Shown: positions 26,164 to 34,338 of the stretch, piece by piece | Position numbering within the stretch: the stretch's first letter is position 1 | Layout of the letters: each line of letters starts with the position of its first letter | NCBI GenBank assembly: GCA_965214975.1 | Contig: OZ244055.1 | Span: forward strand, 2,542,001-2,606,000 | Direction: 5' to 3' | From: JAJEBT01 sp965214975 | GTDB lineage: Bacteria; Pseudomonadota; Alphaproteobacteria; MPNO01; UBA830 | DNA: 64,000 nt | The notes under the pieces: generated by a model | What the model saw: the letters and a program-made list of their open reading frames with translations, nothing else | Told to the model about the DNA's origin: nothing | Database searches by the model: none | Program-made: the position numbers and the translations under genes

Positions 26164-27497
26164 AGGGCGAGCCTCCGGGACAGCGCGGAGGCGAACGCCC
26201 GCGGCGTCCCGGCCGCCTCGGCGCGGACCGCCTCGAAGGCGCCGAGCCGGGGATAGCCCTCGCGCACCCGTTCCGGCGCGCAGCGCGCGTCCTTGGCGAG
26301 ATAGACGCGCCCGCCGTGCCGGTGGGCGATCCCGTCGAGCGCATCGAGCAACGACGGCGTGCCGCGACTTAGCGGAAAATCGAGCGCCAGCGTGTAGCCC
26401 TCCATGGGGAACGACATCGGGCCCTCCCCGGCGGGGCCGAGCAGCTTGAGCGCCGCCAGGAACGAGCCCTGTCCGGACGCGGCGACGCGCTCCAGAAGCG
26501 CGGCGGTCCCTGCCGCGCTCTCGCCCTTGGGCAGCACGCACTGGTACTGGACGAATCCCCGCCGTCCGTAGAGGCGGTTCCACGCCCCGATCCGGTCGAG
26601 AGGGAAAAGGAAGCGGCTGAAATGGACCGGCCGCGTCCCGGCCCGCGCACGCGCGCGCCCCAGCCGGTGGCACAGCCCGTTGAAGAGGCCGATCGAGACC
26701 CGGTTGAGCAGCGCCGGCGGCGCGTCGGCGGGAACCCGGATCCCGCCCGCCCGCGCCGGGCGCAGAGGGTCGGACGCCAGGCGCGGCGGCAAGGCGCGGC
26801 GTTCCATGAACGCGCCGCGCGTCATCACCGCGCGGCCCAGCCGCGCGCCCCGCGCCAGGCAGTCGATCCAGGCCACGCTGTAGGGCCAGCCGCGGGACTC
26901 CTCGAACAGGGCCATCGTCTCGTCGAGGTCGCGCGCGGCCAGGGTCTCGACCGTCACGAAGGCGGTCTCGACCGGCCGCAGGCGGAACCGCGCCGACAGG
27001 ATCACGCCGGTCAGCCCCATCCCGCCGAGGGTGGCGCGGAACAGATCCGCGTTCTCCGTGCGGCTGCACTCCCGCACCGCGCCGTCGGCGGACGCGAGCG
27101 TCAGCGCTTCCACGTGCGCGCCGAAGCTCCCGTCGCGGTGATGGTTCTTGCCGTGCACGTCCGCCGCGATCATGCCGCCGACGGTGACGAACCCGGTTCC
27201 CGGCACCACCGGCGGGAACCAGCCGCGCGGCATGAAGGTCTCCAGGATGTCCGAGAGCAGAACGCCGGCCTCGCAGGTCAGCAGGCCGGCATCGGCGTCG
27301 AACCCCCGCATCCGGTCCATCGCCAGCATCGACAGCGTCAGGTCCGGGTTGAGCGCGGCGTCGCCGTAGGAGCGCCCGTTGCCCCGGGCGATCAGCGTCC
27401 CGCCGCGCCGCAGCAGACCGGGCAGGTCCTCGCGCCGGCGCAGACGCTCCAACCGGCAGTCAAGCACCGGATGCCGGCCCCAGCCCGAGAGCTTCAT
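26160..27497 (-). CDS. dprE1: decaprenylphosphoryl-beta-D-ribose 2-oxidase homologue
   Basis: A 445-residue FAD oxidase of the VAO type. FAD-binding motifs are ARGNGRSYGDAAL (37-49) and HGKNHHRDGSFGAHV (115-129), followed by GMGLTGVI. The C-terminal part follows DprE1 closely: YQCVLPKG, LAKDARCAPERV, and YPRLGAFEAVRAE with a FASALSRRL ending. It oxidises the 2'-OH of decaprenylphosphoryl-ribose; DprE2 then reduces the ketone to give the arabinose epimer. From memory of the mycobacterial protein, its covalent-inhibitor cysteine (Cys387, in NICVDF) aligns here with Ala371 in TLALDF. The gene overlaps gtrA upstream (ATGA) and the glycosyltransferase downstream (GTGA). Confidence 0.9.
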   Translation of the reverse strand: MKLSGWGRHPVLDCRLERLRRREDLPGLLRRGGTLIARGNGRSYGDAALNPDLTLSMLAMDRMRGFDADAGLLTCEAGVLLSDILETFMPRGWFPPVVPGTGFVTVGGMIAADVHGKNHHRDGSFGAHVEALTLASADGAVRECSRTENADLFRATLGGMGLTGVILSARFRLRPVETAFVTVETLAARDLDETMALFEESRGWPYSVAWIDCLARGARLGRAVMTRGAFMERRALPPRLASDPLRPARAGGIRVPADAPPALLNRVSIGLFNGLCHRLGRARARAGTRPVHFSRFLFPLDRIGAWNRLYGRRGFVQYQCVLPKGESAAGTAALLERVAASGQGSFLAALKLLGPAGEGPMSFPMEGYTLALDFPLSRGTPSLLDALDGIAHRHGGRVYLAKDARCAPERVREGYPRLGAFEAVRAEAAGTPRAFASALSRRLAL

Positions 27498-27907
27498 GCG
27501 GCCCGCTCCCGGAACACGAAGCGCCGGTCGAAGCGGTATTTCGCGGTGTAGCCGACGGCGAGACCGAGGACGGCGCCGGCGTAGCGCAGCCAGGGCGCGT
27601 CGCCCAGCGCCACGAACGCCAGCTCGGTGCCCCAGAAGATGACGGTCGTCAGGACGCCCGTCAGCGCGTAGAGGGTGAACCTGACCGCGTGGCCGCGCGG
27701 AGAGGCCGGCCGGTCATGGAAGATCCAGCGCCGGTCGAGAACGTACTTGACGACCAGCCCGGCGAGGGTTCCCGCCGCCATGGCCGCGTACAGCTCGTGG
27801 CGGCCGGTGTACAGGCTGCTGCCGACGTACTGGGTTGCCGCGTTGACCGCCGTCGCGGCCGCGGCGAAGACGGCGTAGCGCAGGGCGAGAGACTCGGGCG
27901 ACACCAT
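27494..27907 (-). CDS. GtrA-family membrane protein
   Basis: A 137-residue protein with four predicted transmembrane helices and the GtrA pattern: GLVVKYVLDRRWIFHDR in the middle and AVGYTAKYRFDRRFVFRER at the C-terminus. GtrA-family proteins are thought to help polyprenyl-phosphate-linked sugars across the inner membrane; in mycobacteria a GtrA-type protein is encoded near the arabinan genes. Here it would flip decaprenylphosphoryl-arabinose. Starts 7 bases downstream of the UbiA-fusion stop and overlaps dprE1 by four bases. Confidence 0.88.
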   Translation of the reverse strand: MVSPESLALRYAVFAAAATAVNAATQYVGSSLYTGRHELYAAMAAGTLAGLVVKYVLDRRWIFHDRPASPRGHAVRFTLYALTGVLTTVIFWGTELAFVALGDAPWLRYAGAVLGLAVGYTAKYRFDRRFVFRERAA

Positions 27908-27914
27908 GCGCGCG

Positions 27915-29402
27915 TCACAGCGCGGCCGCGAACGCGGCCAGGACGCCGAGACCGGTCAGCCAGCTCGTCCAGTCCCGCAGCACGAAGACCAGCGGATCGT
28001 CGGCACCCGGCACCCGTTTCGGATCCCCCTCCCTCCCCGCGCCGGCGAGGAGTGCCAGGCGCCCCAGCCAGCAGAGCAGCAAAGGGCAGATCAGCCACAG
28101 GAACTCCGGGCGGGCGTAGCGCTCCCCCGTCTCCGGGCTCTGGATGTAGAGGGTCAGAATCACCACCGAGGCCGTGCCGCTCGCCGCGCCCAGCGCCGCC
28201 ATCACCGGGAAATCCCCGGCACGATAGGCCCGGCCGCCGGCGGCGGATTCCCCGGCTTCGCGCAGCGCGTGCAGCTCGCCCTGCCGCTTGACGATGGCCA
28301 GGGCGAGGAAAAGGAACAGGAAAAACGCGAGCAGCCAGGGCGACAGCGCGACCGACGCCGCCGCCGCGCCGGCCAGCACGCGGACCGCGTAAAGCATGGC
28401 GAGGGCGGCCACGTCGATGAAGATCTTGCGCTTCAACACCAGCGAGTAGGCGCAGGTCACGGCCAGATACAGAAGGATCCAGAGTCCCGCCGCGGCGGAC
28501 AGCCAGAACGCCAGGGCGAGGCCGCCCGACGCCAGCGCGGCGCCGATGCCGACCGCCGGAAGCGGCGGCACCCTTCCCGCCGCCATCGGGCGGTGGCGCT
28601 TGCTCCCGTGCCGGCGGTCGTGCGGGAGATCGAGCAGGTCGTTCAGCAGGTAGGCGCCCGACGCCACGGCCGACAGCGCCGCGAACGTCCCGGCGGCAAC
28701 CAGATACGGCCCCGCGCCGGTCTCGTGCGCCGCGACGAGGGGGACGAACACCAGCACGTTCTTCACCCACTGGTGCGGCCGCAGCGCCCGGAGCCAGTCG
28801 AGCGGACCGCCGCCGGTCCCGGGCAGGAACCGGGCCTCGCCGTCCAGCGCCCGCACCCTGCGCGCGAGACCCGCCGGAAGACCGACCCCGATGGCCCGCC
28901 GCGCCCGCTCCCAGACCGCCAGATCGCGCCGCTCGTTGCCGATGTAATCGAACCCGCGCTCGCCGAAACGCGCGACCAGCGCGGCCGCCTTGGCCTCGCC
29001 CGCCAGGCTGGTGCGGCCGTCGGAAGCGAGACAGCCCGCCGCTCCCACCGCCTCGGCAAGCGGGGCCACCGCGCGTTCGTCCGAGGCCGAGGCCAGCCAG
29101 ACCTCGCGGCCCGCCGCCTGCGCCGCGGCGATCTCCTCCAGCACGGCCGGGTTCAGCGCCAGCGTGTCGGGCGGCAGCGGAACCGCCTGCGCGATCCTGC
29201 GTTTCAGCCCGGCGCGACCCCTCGCCACCGAGGCGGCCAGCCGGAACGGCAGGGCGAACAGGGCAAGCGGCCGGGCCGAGAGCAGCCGGGCGATCCCCTC
29301 GACCAGCAGATCCCCGCCGACCAGCGAGCCGTCGACGTCGACGACCAGCGGCACCCCGGCAGGCGTCTCGTCGGTCGTCCGGCAGGTCCGCTCGCGCCGC
29401 AT
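27915..29402 (-). CDS. HAD phosphatase - UbiA prenyltransferase fusion (decaprenyl-phosphate phosphoribosyltransferase)
   Basis: A 495-residue two-domain protein. Residues about 15-200 form a HAD-like domain: motif I VVDVDGSLVGGDL, motif II LASASDERAV, and a late acidic motif in YIGNERRDLAVW. From about residue 215 a UbiA-type domain starts with RALRPHQWVKNVLVFVPL, then the first metal motif NDLLDLPHDRRHG..RHRP and the second motif LKRKIFIDVAALAMLYAVR. In mycobacteria the UbiA enzyme makes decaprenylphosphoryl-5-phosphoribose and a separate phosphatase removes the phosphate; the fusion could do both steps. First gene of the operon; start ATG at 29402 (MRRERTCRTTDETP). Confidence 0.88.
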   Translation of the reverse strand: MRRERTCRTTDETPAGVPLVVDVDGSLVGGDLLVEGIARLLSARPLALFALPFRLAASVARGRAGLKRRIAQAVPLPPDTLALNPAVLEEIAAAQAAGREVWLASASDERAVAPLAEAVGAAGCLASDGRTSLAGEAKAAALVARFGERGFDYIGNERRDLAVWERARRAIGVGLPAGLARRVRALDGEARFLPGTGGGPLDWLRALRPHQWVKNVLVFVPLVAAHETGAGPYLVAAGTFAALSAVASGAYLLNDLLDLPHDRRHGSKRHRPMAAGRVPPLPAVGIGAALASGGLALAFWLSAAAGLWILLYLAVTCAYSLVLKRKIFIDVAALAMLYAVRVLAGAAAASVALSPWLLAFFLFLFLALAIVKRQGELHALREAGESAAGGRAYRAGDFPVMAALGAASGTASVVILTLYIQSPETGERYARPEFLWLICPLLLCWLGRLALLAGAGREGDPKRVPGADDPLVFVLRDWTSWLTGLGVLAAFAAAL

Positions 29403-29643
29403 GGTGTCGCGCTGGATGCTCCAGGAGAAACCGCCGTCATGGCCGCCACGACATCCATCCCGGGGGCGGGTTGCCCGCCCGCGACCATGCGCAACGCCGA
29501 CGACCGGCATTATCGGAACGGCTCCGGAGAAAGCAACACCGCGGGCGTCACGGGGAAAGGCGGGCGCGGTCGGGAATGGGCGTCGCCCGTCGCCCGAACT
29601 CCGGGGCGGCGGCATCTCTCGCCGGGCGGCCCGGATCCTCCCC

Positions 29644-30010
29644 GAGCCGCGGGAACGGGTCGGCTTGAACGCGATGCCGGGACCGGTAGGATGTCCGTCC
29701 CGGCGCCACGGAGCGGCCCCGATCGCCGGGGAAACCCGTCGGCCACGGCGAAAGAATTCCCCTCGAACGCGGCTCGGATGACCGGAATGCCTCGTCCCGT
29801 CGCCAGGAACCTCAAGGGGGCCGCGAGGCCTGGCCGCAACCGGGTCGTGGCCGCGACCGTCTTCAGGCTGGCGCGTTCCGTCCTTGCCTGGAGAATGCTG
29901 TTCGAACACGTCCGTTCGAGAGGGCGGCTTGCCGGGAGACTCCTCTTTCGAGCCGTGCGCGGAATTCCGCGTTCGAGGGGCGGCTCCGCACGCGGGGCTT
30001 CGGCGCAAGG
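29644..30010 (-). repeat. dispersed repeat R1, copy 2 (reverse; long form)
   Basis: On the minus strand this aligns with 31350-31692 along about 350 bases and with 7967-8147 and 61711-61890 in its outer 130 bases. The outer core reads GTTCGAGGGGAATTC then TTCGCCG. Together with the copy at 31350 it forms an inverted pair around the glycosyltransferase gene 30127-31350. Confidence 0.7.
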
Positions 30011-30017
30011 AGGCTGT

Positions 30018-30098
30018 GCACCATTCTCACGCCCCCTGTACCATTCTCAGGTTCTGTCTCGTGACTGCGGCACCGGGCTCCCGGCTTCGCCGGAGCGC
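30018..30098 (+). repeat. dispersed repeat R3, copy 1
   Basis: Shares GCACCATTCTCACG, a TTC..CG.GACTG stretch and CTCCCGGCTTCGCCGGAGCG with 49569-49630 and 61905-61966. In this copy part of the motif (ACCATTCTCA) is doubled. Confidence 0.65.
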
Positions 30099-30129
30099 GT
30101 AGCGCGGAGGCGAAGCCGGGAGCCCGGTG
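30071..30129. repeat. perfect 21-base inverted repeat reaching the glycosyltransferase start
   Basis: Arms 30071-30091 and 30109-30129 are exact reverse complements; the 17-base loop itself contains GCGC-GTA-GCGC and can extend the stem. The right arm covers the GTG at 30127-30129. In RNA this would hide the start codon; in DNA it resembles the tip of a small mobile element. Confidence 0.8.
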
Positions 30130-31350
30130 GGGTTCGTCGAGGCGCGCATGCTGCTCGCGGGCTGCGCGATCGGGCTGGGCGACCTCGAGGTCGCCGGGCG
30201 CAATCTGGAGCTGCTGGACGCGGAGGCCCTTCCCGACCATCTGCTCGAGCAGCTGCCGTTTTTCCGCTACGCGCTGACGAGGGCCGACGGGCCGGACGGC
30301 CCGGAGCGCGCGGTCCGGCATCTTGACGACGGGTATCTGGCCACGGGCTGCCGGCCCGTTCGCCGGGGCCGGGCCCGCGACCGCGCCGTCTTCGACCGGC
30401 TGACGGTCGCGGCGACCGCCCCGCCGCGCTGTGCGGACGGCCCTCCGCCGCTGCGCGACGGGCCGCTCGTGTCGGTTGTCATGACCGCCTGGAACGTCAG
30501 GCGTCTGGTCGGGCTCTCGGTCATGTCGATCCTGAACCATGGCTACCGCAACCTGGAACTGGTCGTCGTCGACGACTGCAGCACCGACGGAACGCTGGAA
30601 GCGCTGCGCCGCATCGAAAGCGGGGACAGGCGGGTCCGGGTGATCGCCAGGGACGGAAACGCCGGGACATACGTGTGCAGGAACGTCGGCCTGCTCCGCG
30701 CCAGGGGAGAGTTCGTCGCCTTCCAGGACAGCGACGACTGGTCCCATCCCGACAGGATCGGAAAGAGCGTCGCGGTCCTGGCCTCCGCACCCGGGACCGT
30801 CGCGCTGACGACCGGCCAGGTGCGCATGACGGCGGAGGGGGCCCTGGTCCCGAAGACCGACCTGCAGGCGGTCCCGAACGCGGGTTCGCCCGGGGGAGCC
30901 GTGACGATCAAGCACTATCTGCATCCCGCCCCGGTCTCCCTGGTGTTCCGCGGAAACGAGGTTCTGCAACGGGCGGGGTTCTTCGATGCGGTCCGCTTCG
31001 GCGCCGACAGCGAGTTCGAGAGACGGCTCGGCGTCCTGTTCGGCGAGGACCGGGTCGCGCATCGCCCGTGGCCGCTGACCTTCGCCCGCGTCCGCCCGGG
31101 ATCGCTGACCGGGAACCCGAAGTTCAGATGGAACAGCGGCAAGGGCCGGGCCGTCCGGTTGCGGTACAGGAGAGCCTTCGAAAAGCGGCACGAGGGAATC
31201 GGCGGCACGCACGACGGCCACATGCCGTTTCCGCTCCGGGAACGGCCGTTCGACGTTCCCGCCGCCATGCTGGCCGACCCGGAACCGGGGTCCGCCGGCG
31301 GCCGCGCGAAAGGATCCGGGAACGGCGCCGGGAAAGGCGCTTCGCGCTGA
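30127..31350 (+). CDS. family 2 glycosyltransferase, possibly 5' truncated
   Basis: A frame of 407 residues. The N-terminal 100 residues are helical and TPR-like (GLGDLEVAGRNLELLDAEAL), with no good Shine-Dalgarno before the GTG, so the true 5' end may be missing. The GT-A domain starts near residue 114: VSVVMTAWNV, nucleotide-binding VVVDDCSTDGT and the metal-binding FQDSDDWSHPDRI. The C-terminal part, HRPWPLTFARVRPGSLTGN, resembles capsule and O-antigen glycosyltransferases. The last 20 residues are low complexity and run into repeat R1. Donor and acceptor unknown. Confidence 0.78.
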   Translation: MGFVEARMLLAGCAIGLGDLEVAGRNLELLDAEALPDHLLEQLPFFRYALTRADGPDGPERAVRHLDDGYLATGCRPVRRGRARDRAVFDRLTVAATAPPRCADGPPPLRDGPLVSVVMTAWNVRRLVGLSVMSILNHGYRNLELVVVDDCSTDGTLEALRRIESGDRRVRVIARDGNAGTYVCRNVGLLRARGEFVAFQDSDDWSHPDRIGKSVAVLASAPGTVALTTGQVRMTAEGALVPKTDLQAVPNAGSPGGAVTIKHYLHPAPVSLVFRGNEVLQRAGFFDAVRFGADSEFERRLGVLFGEDRVAHRPWPLTFARVRPGSLTGNPKFRWNSGKGRAVRLRYRRAFEKRHEGIGGTHDGHMPFPLRERPFDVPAAMLADPEPGSAGGRAKGSGNGAGKGASR

Positions 31351-31692
31351 AACCCCGCATGCGCGGCTTCGCCTCGAACGCGGGATCTTCCGGGTCGCCC
31401 GCTCGAGCCGACGCGTTCGAACGGAATCCGCCGCGCGGAGCCGGAACACACCGGTCCGAGAACGGTTGCCGCCGGGATCCGGTCGCGACCTGGCCTCTCG
31501 ATTCCCCCGAGGTTCCGGGCGGCGGGACGAAACGTCCAGGTCGCCCGAAAGCTTCCGCGCCCGAGGGGAATTCCTTCGCCGCGGCCGGCGGGTTTGCCGG
31601 CAACCCCGACGGGAAGAGCGGCCCCATGGCGCCGGGACGGACACCGCACCGGTCCCGGCATCGCGTTCGGGCCGGCCCGTTCCCGCGGCCGG
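31350..31692 (+). repeat. dispersed repeat R1, copy 3 (long form)
   Basis: Matches the reverse complement of 29644-30010 over about 350 bases, from GCG..TTCGCCTCGAACGCGG to GGCATCGCGTTC.GGCC. It begins at the stop codon of the glycosyltransferase gene, so the gene sits precisely between two inverted copies. Confidence 0.7.
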
Positions 31693-31797
31693 GCGGTTTC
31701 GGGCGTTGCGGCCGGTGCGCGACGCCGCTGGAACGGCTGCCGGACCGCCGGTATCCTGGGGTCGGCGGAATACCGGGCCGAGAGGAGGGCGACGACG

Positions 31798-32346
31798 GTG
31801 CGGACGACGCGGACCATGCCCGGCATGGCGACGCCGGAGGATCTCTTCCGGCGTCTCGCCGGACTCGGCATCGAGACCGTCACGCACGAGCACGAGCCGG
31901 TCTTCACCGTGGAGCACAGCCGCGAGCTTCGGGGCGAACTGCCGGGCGTTCACTGCAAGACGCTGTTCATGAAGGACGGGAAGGGCGCGCTGTGGCTCGT
32001 GGTGGCCGAGGAAACGCGGCGCCTCGACCTGAACCTGCTGTCCCGGCTCATCGGTTCGGCGCGCCTCAGCTTCGCCCGCCCGGAGCGGGTCAGGGAGCAT
32101 CTCGGCGTCGAGCCGGGAGCCGTGACCCCGTTCGCCCTGGCCAACGATGCCGCCGTCGCCGTCAACGTCGTGCTCGACGCCCGGGTCATGGCCGCCGACA
32201 TCGCGAATTTCCATCCGCTGGTCAACGACCGCACGACGGCGATCCGGCCGGCCGATCTCGGCCGTTTCCTCGAGGCCTGCGGGCACGCGCCGCGCGTGAC
32301 CGATCTCGACGGCGCGACCTCCGCGACGCGGACGGACGACGCCTGA
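31798..32346 (+). CDS. YbaK/ProX-type prolyl-tRNA editing protein
   Basis: A 182-residue trans-editing domain protein (PrdX/ProX group) that deacylates mischarged tRNA-Pro. Family features: VTHEHEPVFTVEHS near the N-terminus, CKTLFMKDGKGALWLVV with the conserved lysines, then GVEPGAVTPFALANDA and FHPLVNDRTTAI. The GTG start at 31798 is chosen because a strong AGGAGGG (31783-31789) lies 8 bases upstream; downstream ATG codons at 31816 and 31825 lack one. Apparently monocistronic. Confidence 0.9.
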   Translation: MRTTRTMPGMATPEDLFRRLAGLGIETVTHEHEPVFTVEHSRELRGELPGVHCKTLFMKDGKGALWLVVAEETRRLDLNLLSRLIGSARLSFARPERVREHLGVEPGAVTPFALANDAAVAVNVVLDARVMAADIANFHPLVNDRTTAIRPADLGRFLEACGHAPRVTDLDGATSATRTDDA

Positions 32347-32502
32347 ACGCGGACACGGGGCCCGTTCCGCCCGGCGGCGAACCGGCGCGGGAGCGTTCGG
32401 CGGGATCCTCGCGATGCACGGGCGGGGCTTGCCAGCGACGGCCCGAACGGCCATCTTGGACGGAGCGGCGGACGCGGCCGCCCGAACGACGGAGCCCGGC
32501 AC

Positions 32503-33420
32503 ATGGCAACCATCATCGGCGACAGCCCGGCCGGAGGCGATTCCGGCCTCGTCAGGGACGTCACCGTCGAGACCTTCCAGGCGGAGGTGGTCGAGGCCTC
32601 CATGGAAGTCCCGGTCGTCGTCGATTTCTGGGCGACCTGGTGCGGGCCCTGCAAGCAGCTCACGCCGATTCTGGAAAAGGCCGTCCTCGCGGCCGGCGGC
32701 GCGGTGCGGCTCGCCAAGGTCGACATCGACGCCAACCAGACGGTCGCCGCCCAGATCGGCATCCAGTCCGTGCCGACGGTGCTCGGGTTCGTCCAGGGCC
32801 AGCCCGTCGACGCGTTCCAGGGGGCGGTGCCGGAGAGCGAGGTCAAGGCGTTCATCGAGAGGCTGGCCGCGACGGCCGGCACGGCGGCGCGGGATCCGGT
32901 CGCGGACGCCCTGGAACAGGCCCGGGAGCGGATCGCCGCCGAGGACTTCGCCGTCGCCGTCGAGATTCTCGGACAGGTGGTCGACCACGCCCCGGACAAC
33001 GTCGACGCCCTGGCGTGTCTCGCCCGCGCGCTCGCGGCCCGGGGCGACATCGGCCGGGCGGCGGAGACTCTCGCGAGACTCCCCGAGGACCGGGCGGACC
33101 ACCCCGACGCCGCGGCGGCCCGGGCCGCCGTCGATCTCGCGCGCCAGAGCGAGGCGGTGGGCGACCTGCCGGCGCTCGAGGCGGCCGCCGCCGCCAGCCC
33201 CCGGAACCTGCAGGCGCGTTTCGATCTGGCGATCGGCCTGTTCGGCAACGGGCGGCGGGGCGAGGCGGTGGACCTGCTCGTCGAAATCCTGAAAACCGAC
33301 CGGAACTGGAACGACGGCGCGGCCCGCGAGCAGCTGATCCAGTTCTTCGACGTCATGGGCCCGACCGACGACGAGACCGTCGCGGGGCGCCGCAAGATGT
33401 CGTCGGTCCTGTTCTCGTGA
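32503..33420 (+). CDS. thioredoxin-TPR protein (CnoX/YbbN type)
   Basis: A 305-residue protein: thioredoxin fold with intact active site WATWCGPCKQL (about residues 44-54) and the cis-proline in SVPTVLGF, then tetratricopeptide-like helices (AAEDFAVAVEILGQVVDHAPDN, ASPRNLQARFDLAIGL) and the C-terminal FFDVMGPTDDETVAGRRKMSSVLFS typical of YbbN/CnoX chaperedoxins. These protect proteins from hypochlorous acid and hand them to GroEL or DnaK. It heads a run of four small genes that is often conserved in alphaproteobacteria. Confidence 0.92.
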   Translation: MATIIGDSPAGGDSGLVRDVTVETFQAEVVEASMEVPVVVDFWATWCGPCKQLTPILEKAVLAAGGAVRLAKVDIDANQTVAAQIGIQSVPTVLGFVQGQPVDAFQGAVPESEVKAFIERLAATAGTAARDPVADALEQARERIAAEDFAVAVEILGQVVDHAPDNVDALACLARALAARGDIGRAAETLARLPEDRADHPDAAAARAAVDLARQSEAVGDLPALEAAAAASPRNLQARFDLAIGLFGNGRRGEAVDLLVEILKTDRNWNDGAAREQLIQFFDVMGPTDDETVAGRRKMSSVLFS

Positions 33421-33435
33421 CGCCCGGAAACCGCC

Positions 33436-34095
33436 GTGCCCCGCGTCTTCGACCCCGTCTTCGAAGACCTTCCGCGGGAGATTCCGGTGTTCCCCCTGAC
33501 CGGAACGCTGCTGCTCCCCGGCGCCGCGCTCCCGCTCAACGTCTTCGAGCCGCGCTACCTGAACATGACGGACGCCGCGCTCGCCGGGCACCGCATGATC
33601 GGCATGATCCAGCCCAGCGCGCCGGACCCCGGAGACAACCCGCCGCTCTACGGAACGGGCTGCGCCGGACGGATCGTCTCCTTCAGCGAGACCGAGGACG
33701 GCCGCTACCTGATCACCCTGCACGGCGTCATCCGCTTCGGCGTCGCCGGGGAGCTGCCGGTCCGGGAGGGTTTCCGGACCGTCCTCGCGGACTGGACGCC
33801 CCACCGGAGCGACCTCGACGCGGATGCGGCCCCGGACGTCGACCGCGACCGCATCCTGCGGTCGCTGCACGCCTATTTCGAGATGAACAAGGTGGAGGCC
33901 AACTGGAAGGCCATCAAGGGCGCCCCCCTCGGACGCCTGGTCAACTCGCTCTCCATGATGATGCCGTTCCAGCCCAACGAGAAGCAGGCGCTTCTGGAGG
34001 CGGAGACGATGGCGGACCGCGCCGACATCCTGGTCGCGCTCCTCGAGATGGCGCTCGCGGGCAGCGAGGACCATGAACGCCAGAAGACCAACTGA
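33436..34095 (+). CDS. LON N-terminal substrate-binding domain protein
   Basis: A 219-residue stand-alone LON-substrate-binding protein, with EIPVFPLTGTLLLPGAALPLNVFEPRYL at the N-terminus (quoted in part: FPLTGTLLLPGAALPLNVFE) and the helical C-terminal part containing FQPNEKQALLEAET. It lacks the ATPase and protease domains of Lon. Begins at GTG 33436, 15 bases after the thioredoxin gene stop. Possible adaptor in protein quality control beside CnoX; role inferred. Confidence 0.9.
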   Translation: MPRVFDPVFEDLPREIPVFPLTGTLLLPGAALPLNVFEPRYLNMTDAALAGHRMIGMIQPSAPDPGDNPPLYGTGCAGRIVSFSETEDGRYLITLHGVIRFGVAGELPVREGFRTVLADWTPHRSDLDADAAPDVDRDRILRSLHAYFEMNKVEANWKAIKGAPLGRLVNSLSMMMPFQPNEKQALLEAETMADRADILVALLEMALAGSEDHERQKTN

Positions 34096-34128
34096 CCGCG
34101 GGGCGAAAGGCCCCGAGGGGAGCGTCCG

Positions 34129-34323
34129 ATGACGCGGGACGCCGCGACCCTCGATCCCGGGCTTCTGGAGATCCTGGTCTGCCCCCTGACCAAGGGCCCG
34201 CTCGTCTACGACGAGGCGGCCCAGGAACTGGTGAGCGAGAAGGCGGGCCTCGCCTATCCCGTCCGCGACGGCATCCCGATCATGCTGGCGGACGAGGCGC
34301 GCCGGCTCGACGACGACGCCTGA
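34129..34323 (+). CDS. Trm112-family small protein
   Basis: A 64-residue protein: LLEILVCPLTKGPLVYDEAAQ, then LAYPVRDGIPIMLADEAR, the Trm112/YcaR pattern. In bacteria such proteins may activate methyltransferases. Only one of the usual zinc cysteines remains (VCPLT). A GAGGGGAGCG stretch lies just upstream of the ATG. Third gene of the cluster. Confidence 0.92.
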   Translation: MTRDAATLDPGLLEILVCPLTKGPLVYDEAAQELVSEKAGLAYPVRDGIPIMLADEARRLDDDA

Positions 34324-34338
34324 CCGGCGCGGGGACCG

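Larger units (their letters stand above)
29403..30126. other. divergent intergenic region, mostly repeats
   Basis: About 720 bases between the divergently read arabinose operon and a glycosyltransferase gene. No gene seen. It holds R1 copy 2 in reverse (29644-30010), an R3 copy (30018-30098) and a long hairpin (30071-30129). The operon promoter should lie close to 29403-29640; I could not assign it. Confidence 0.5.
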
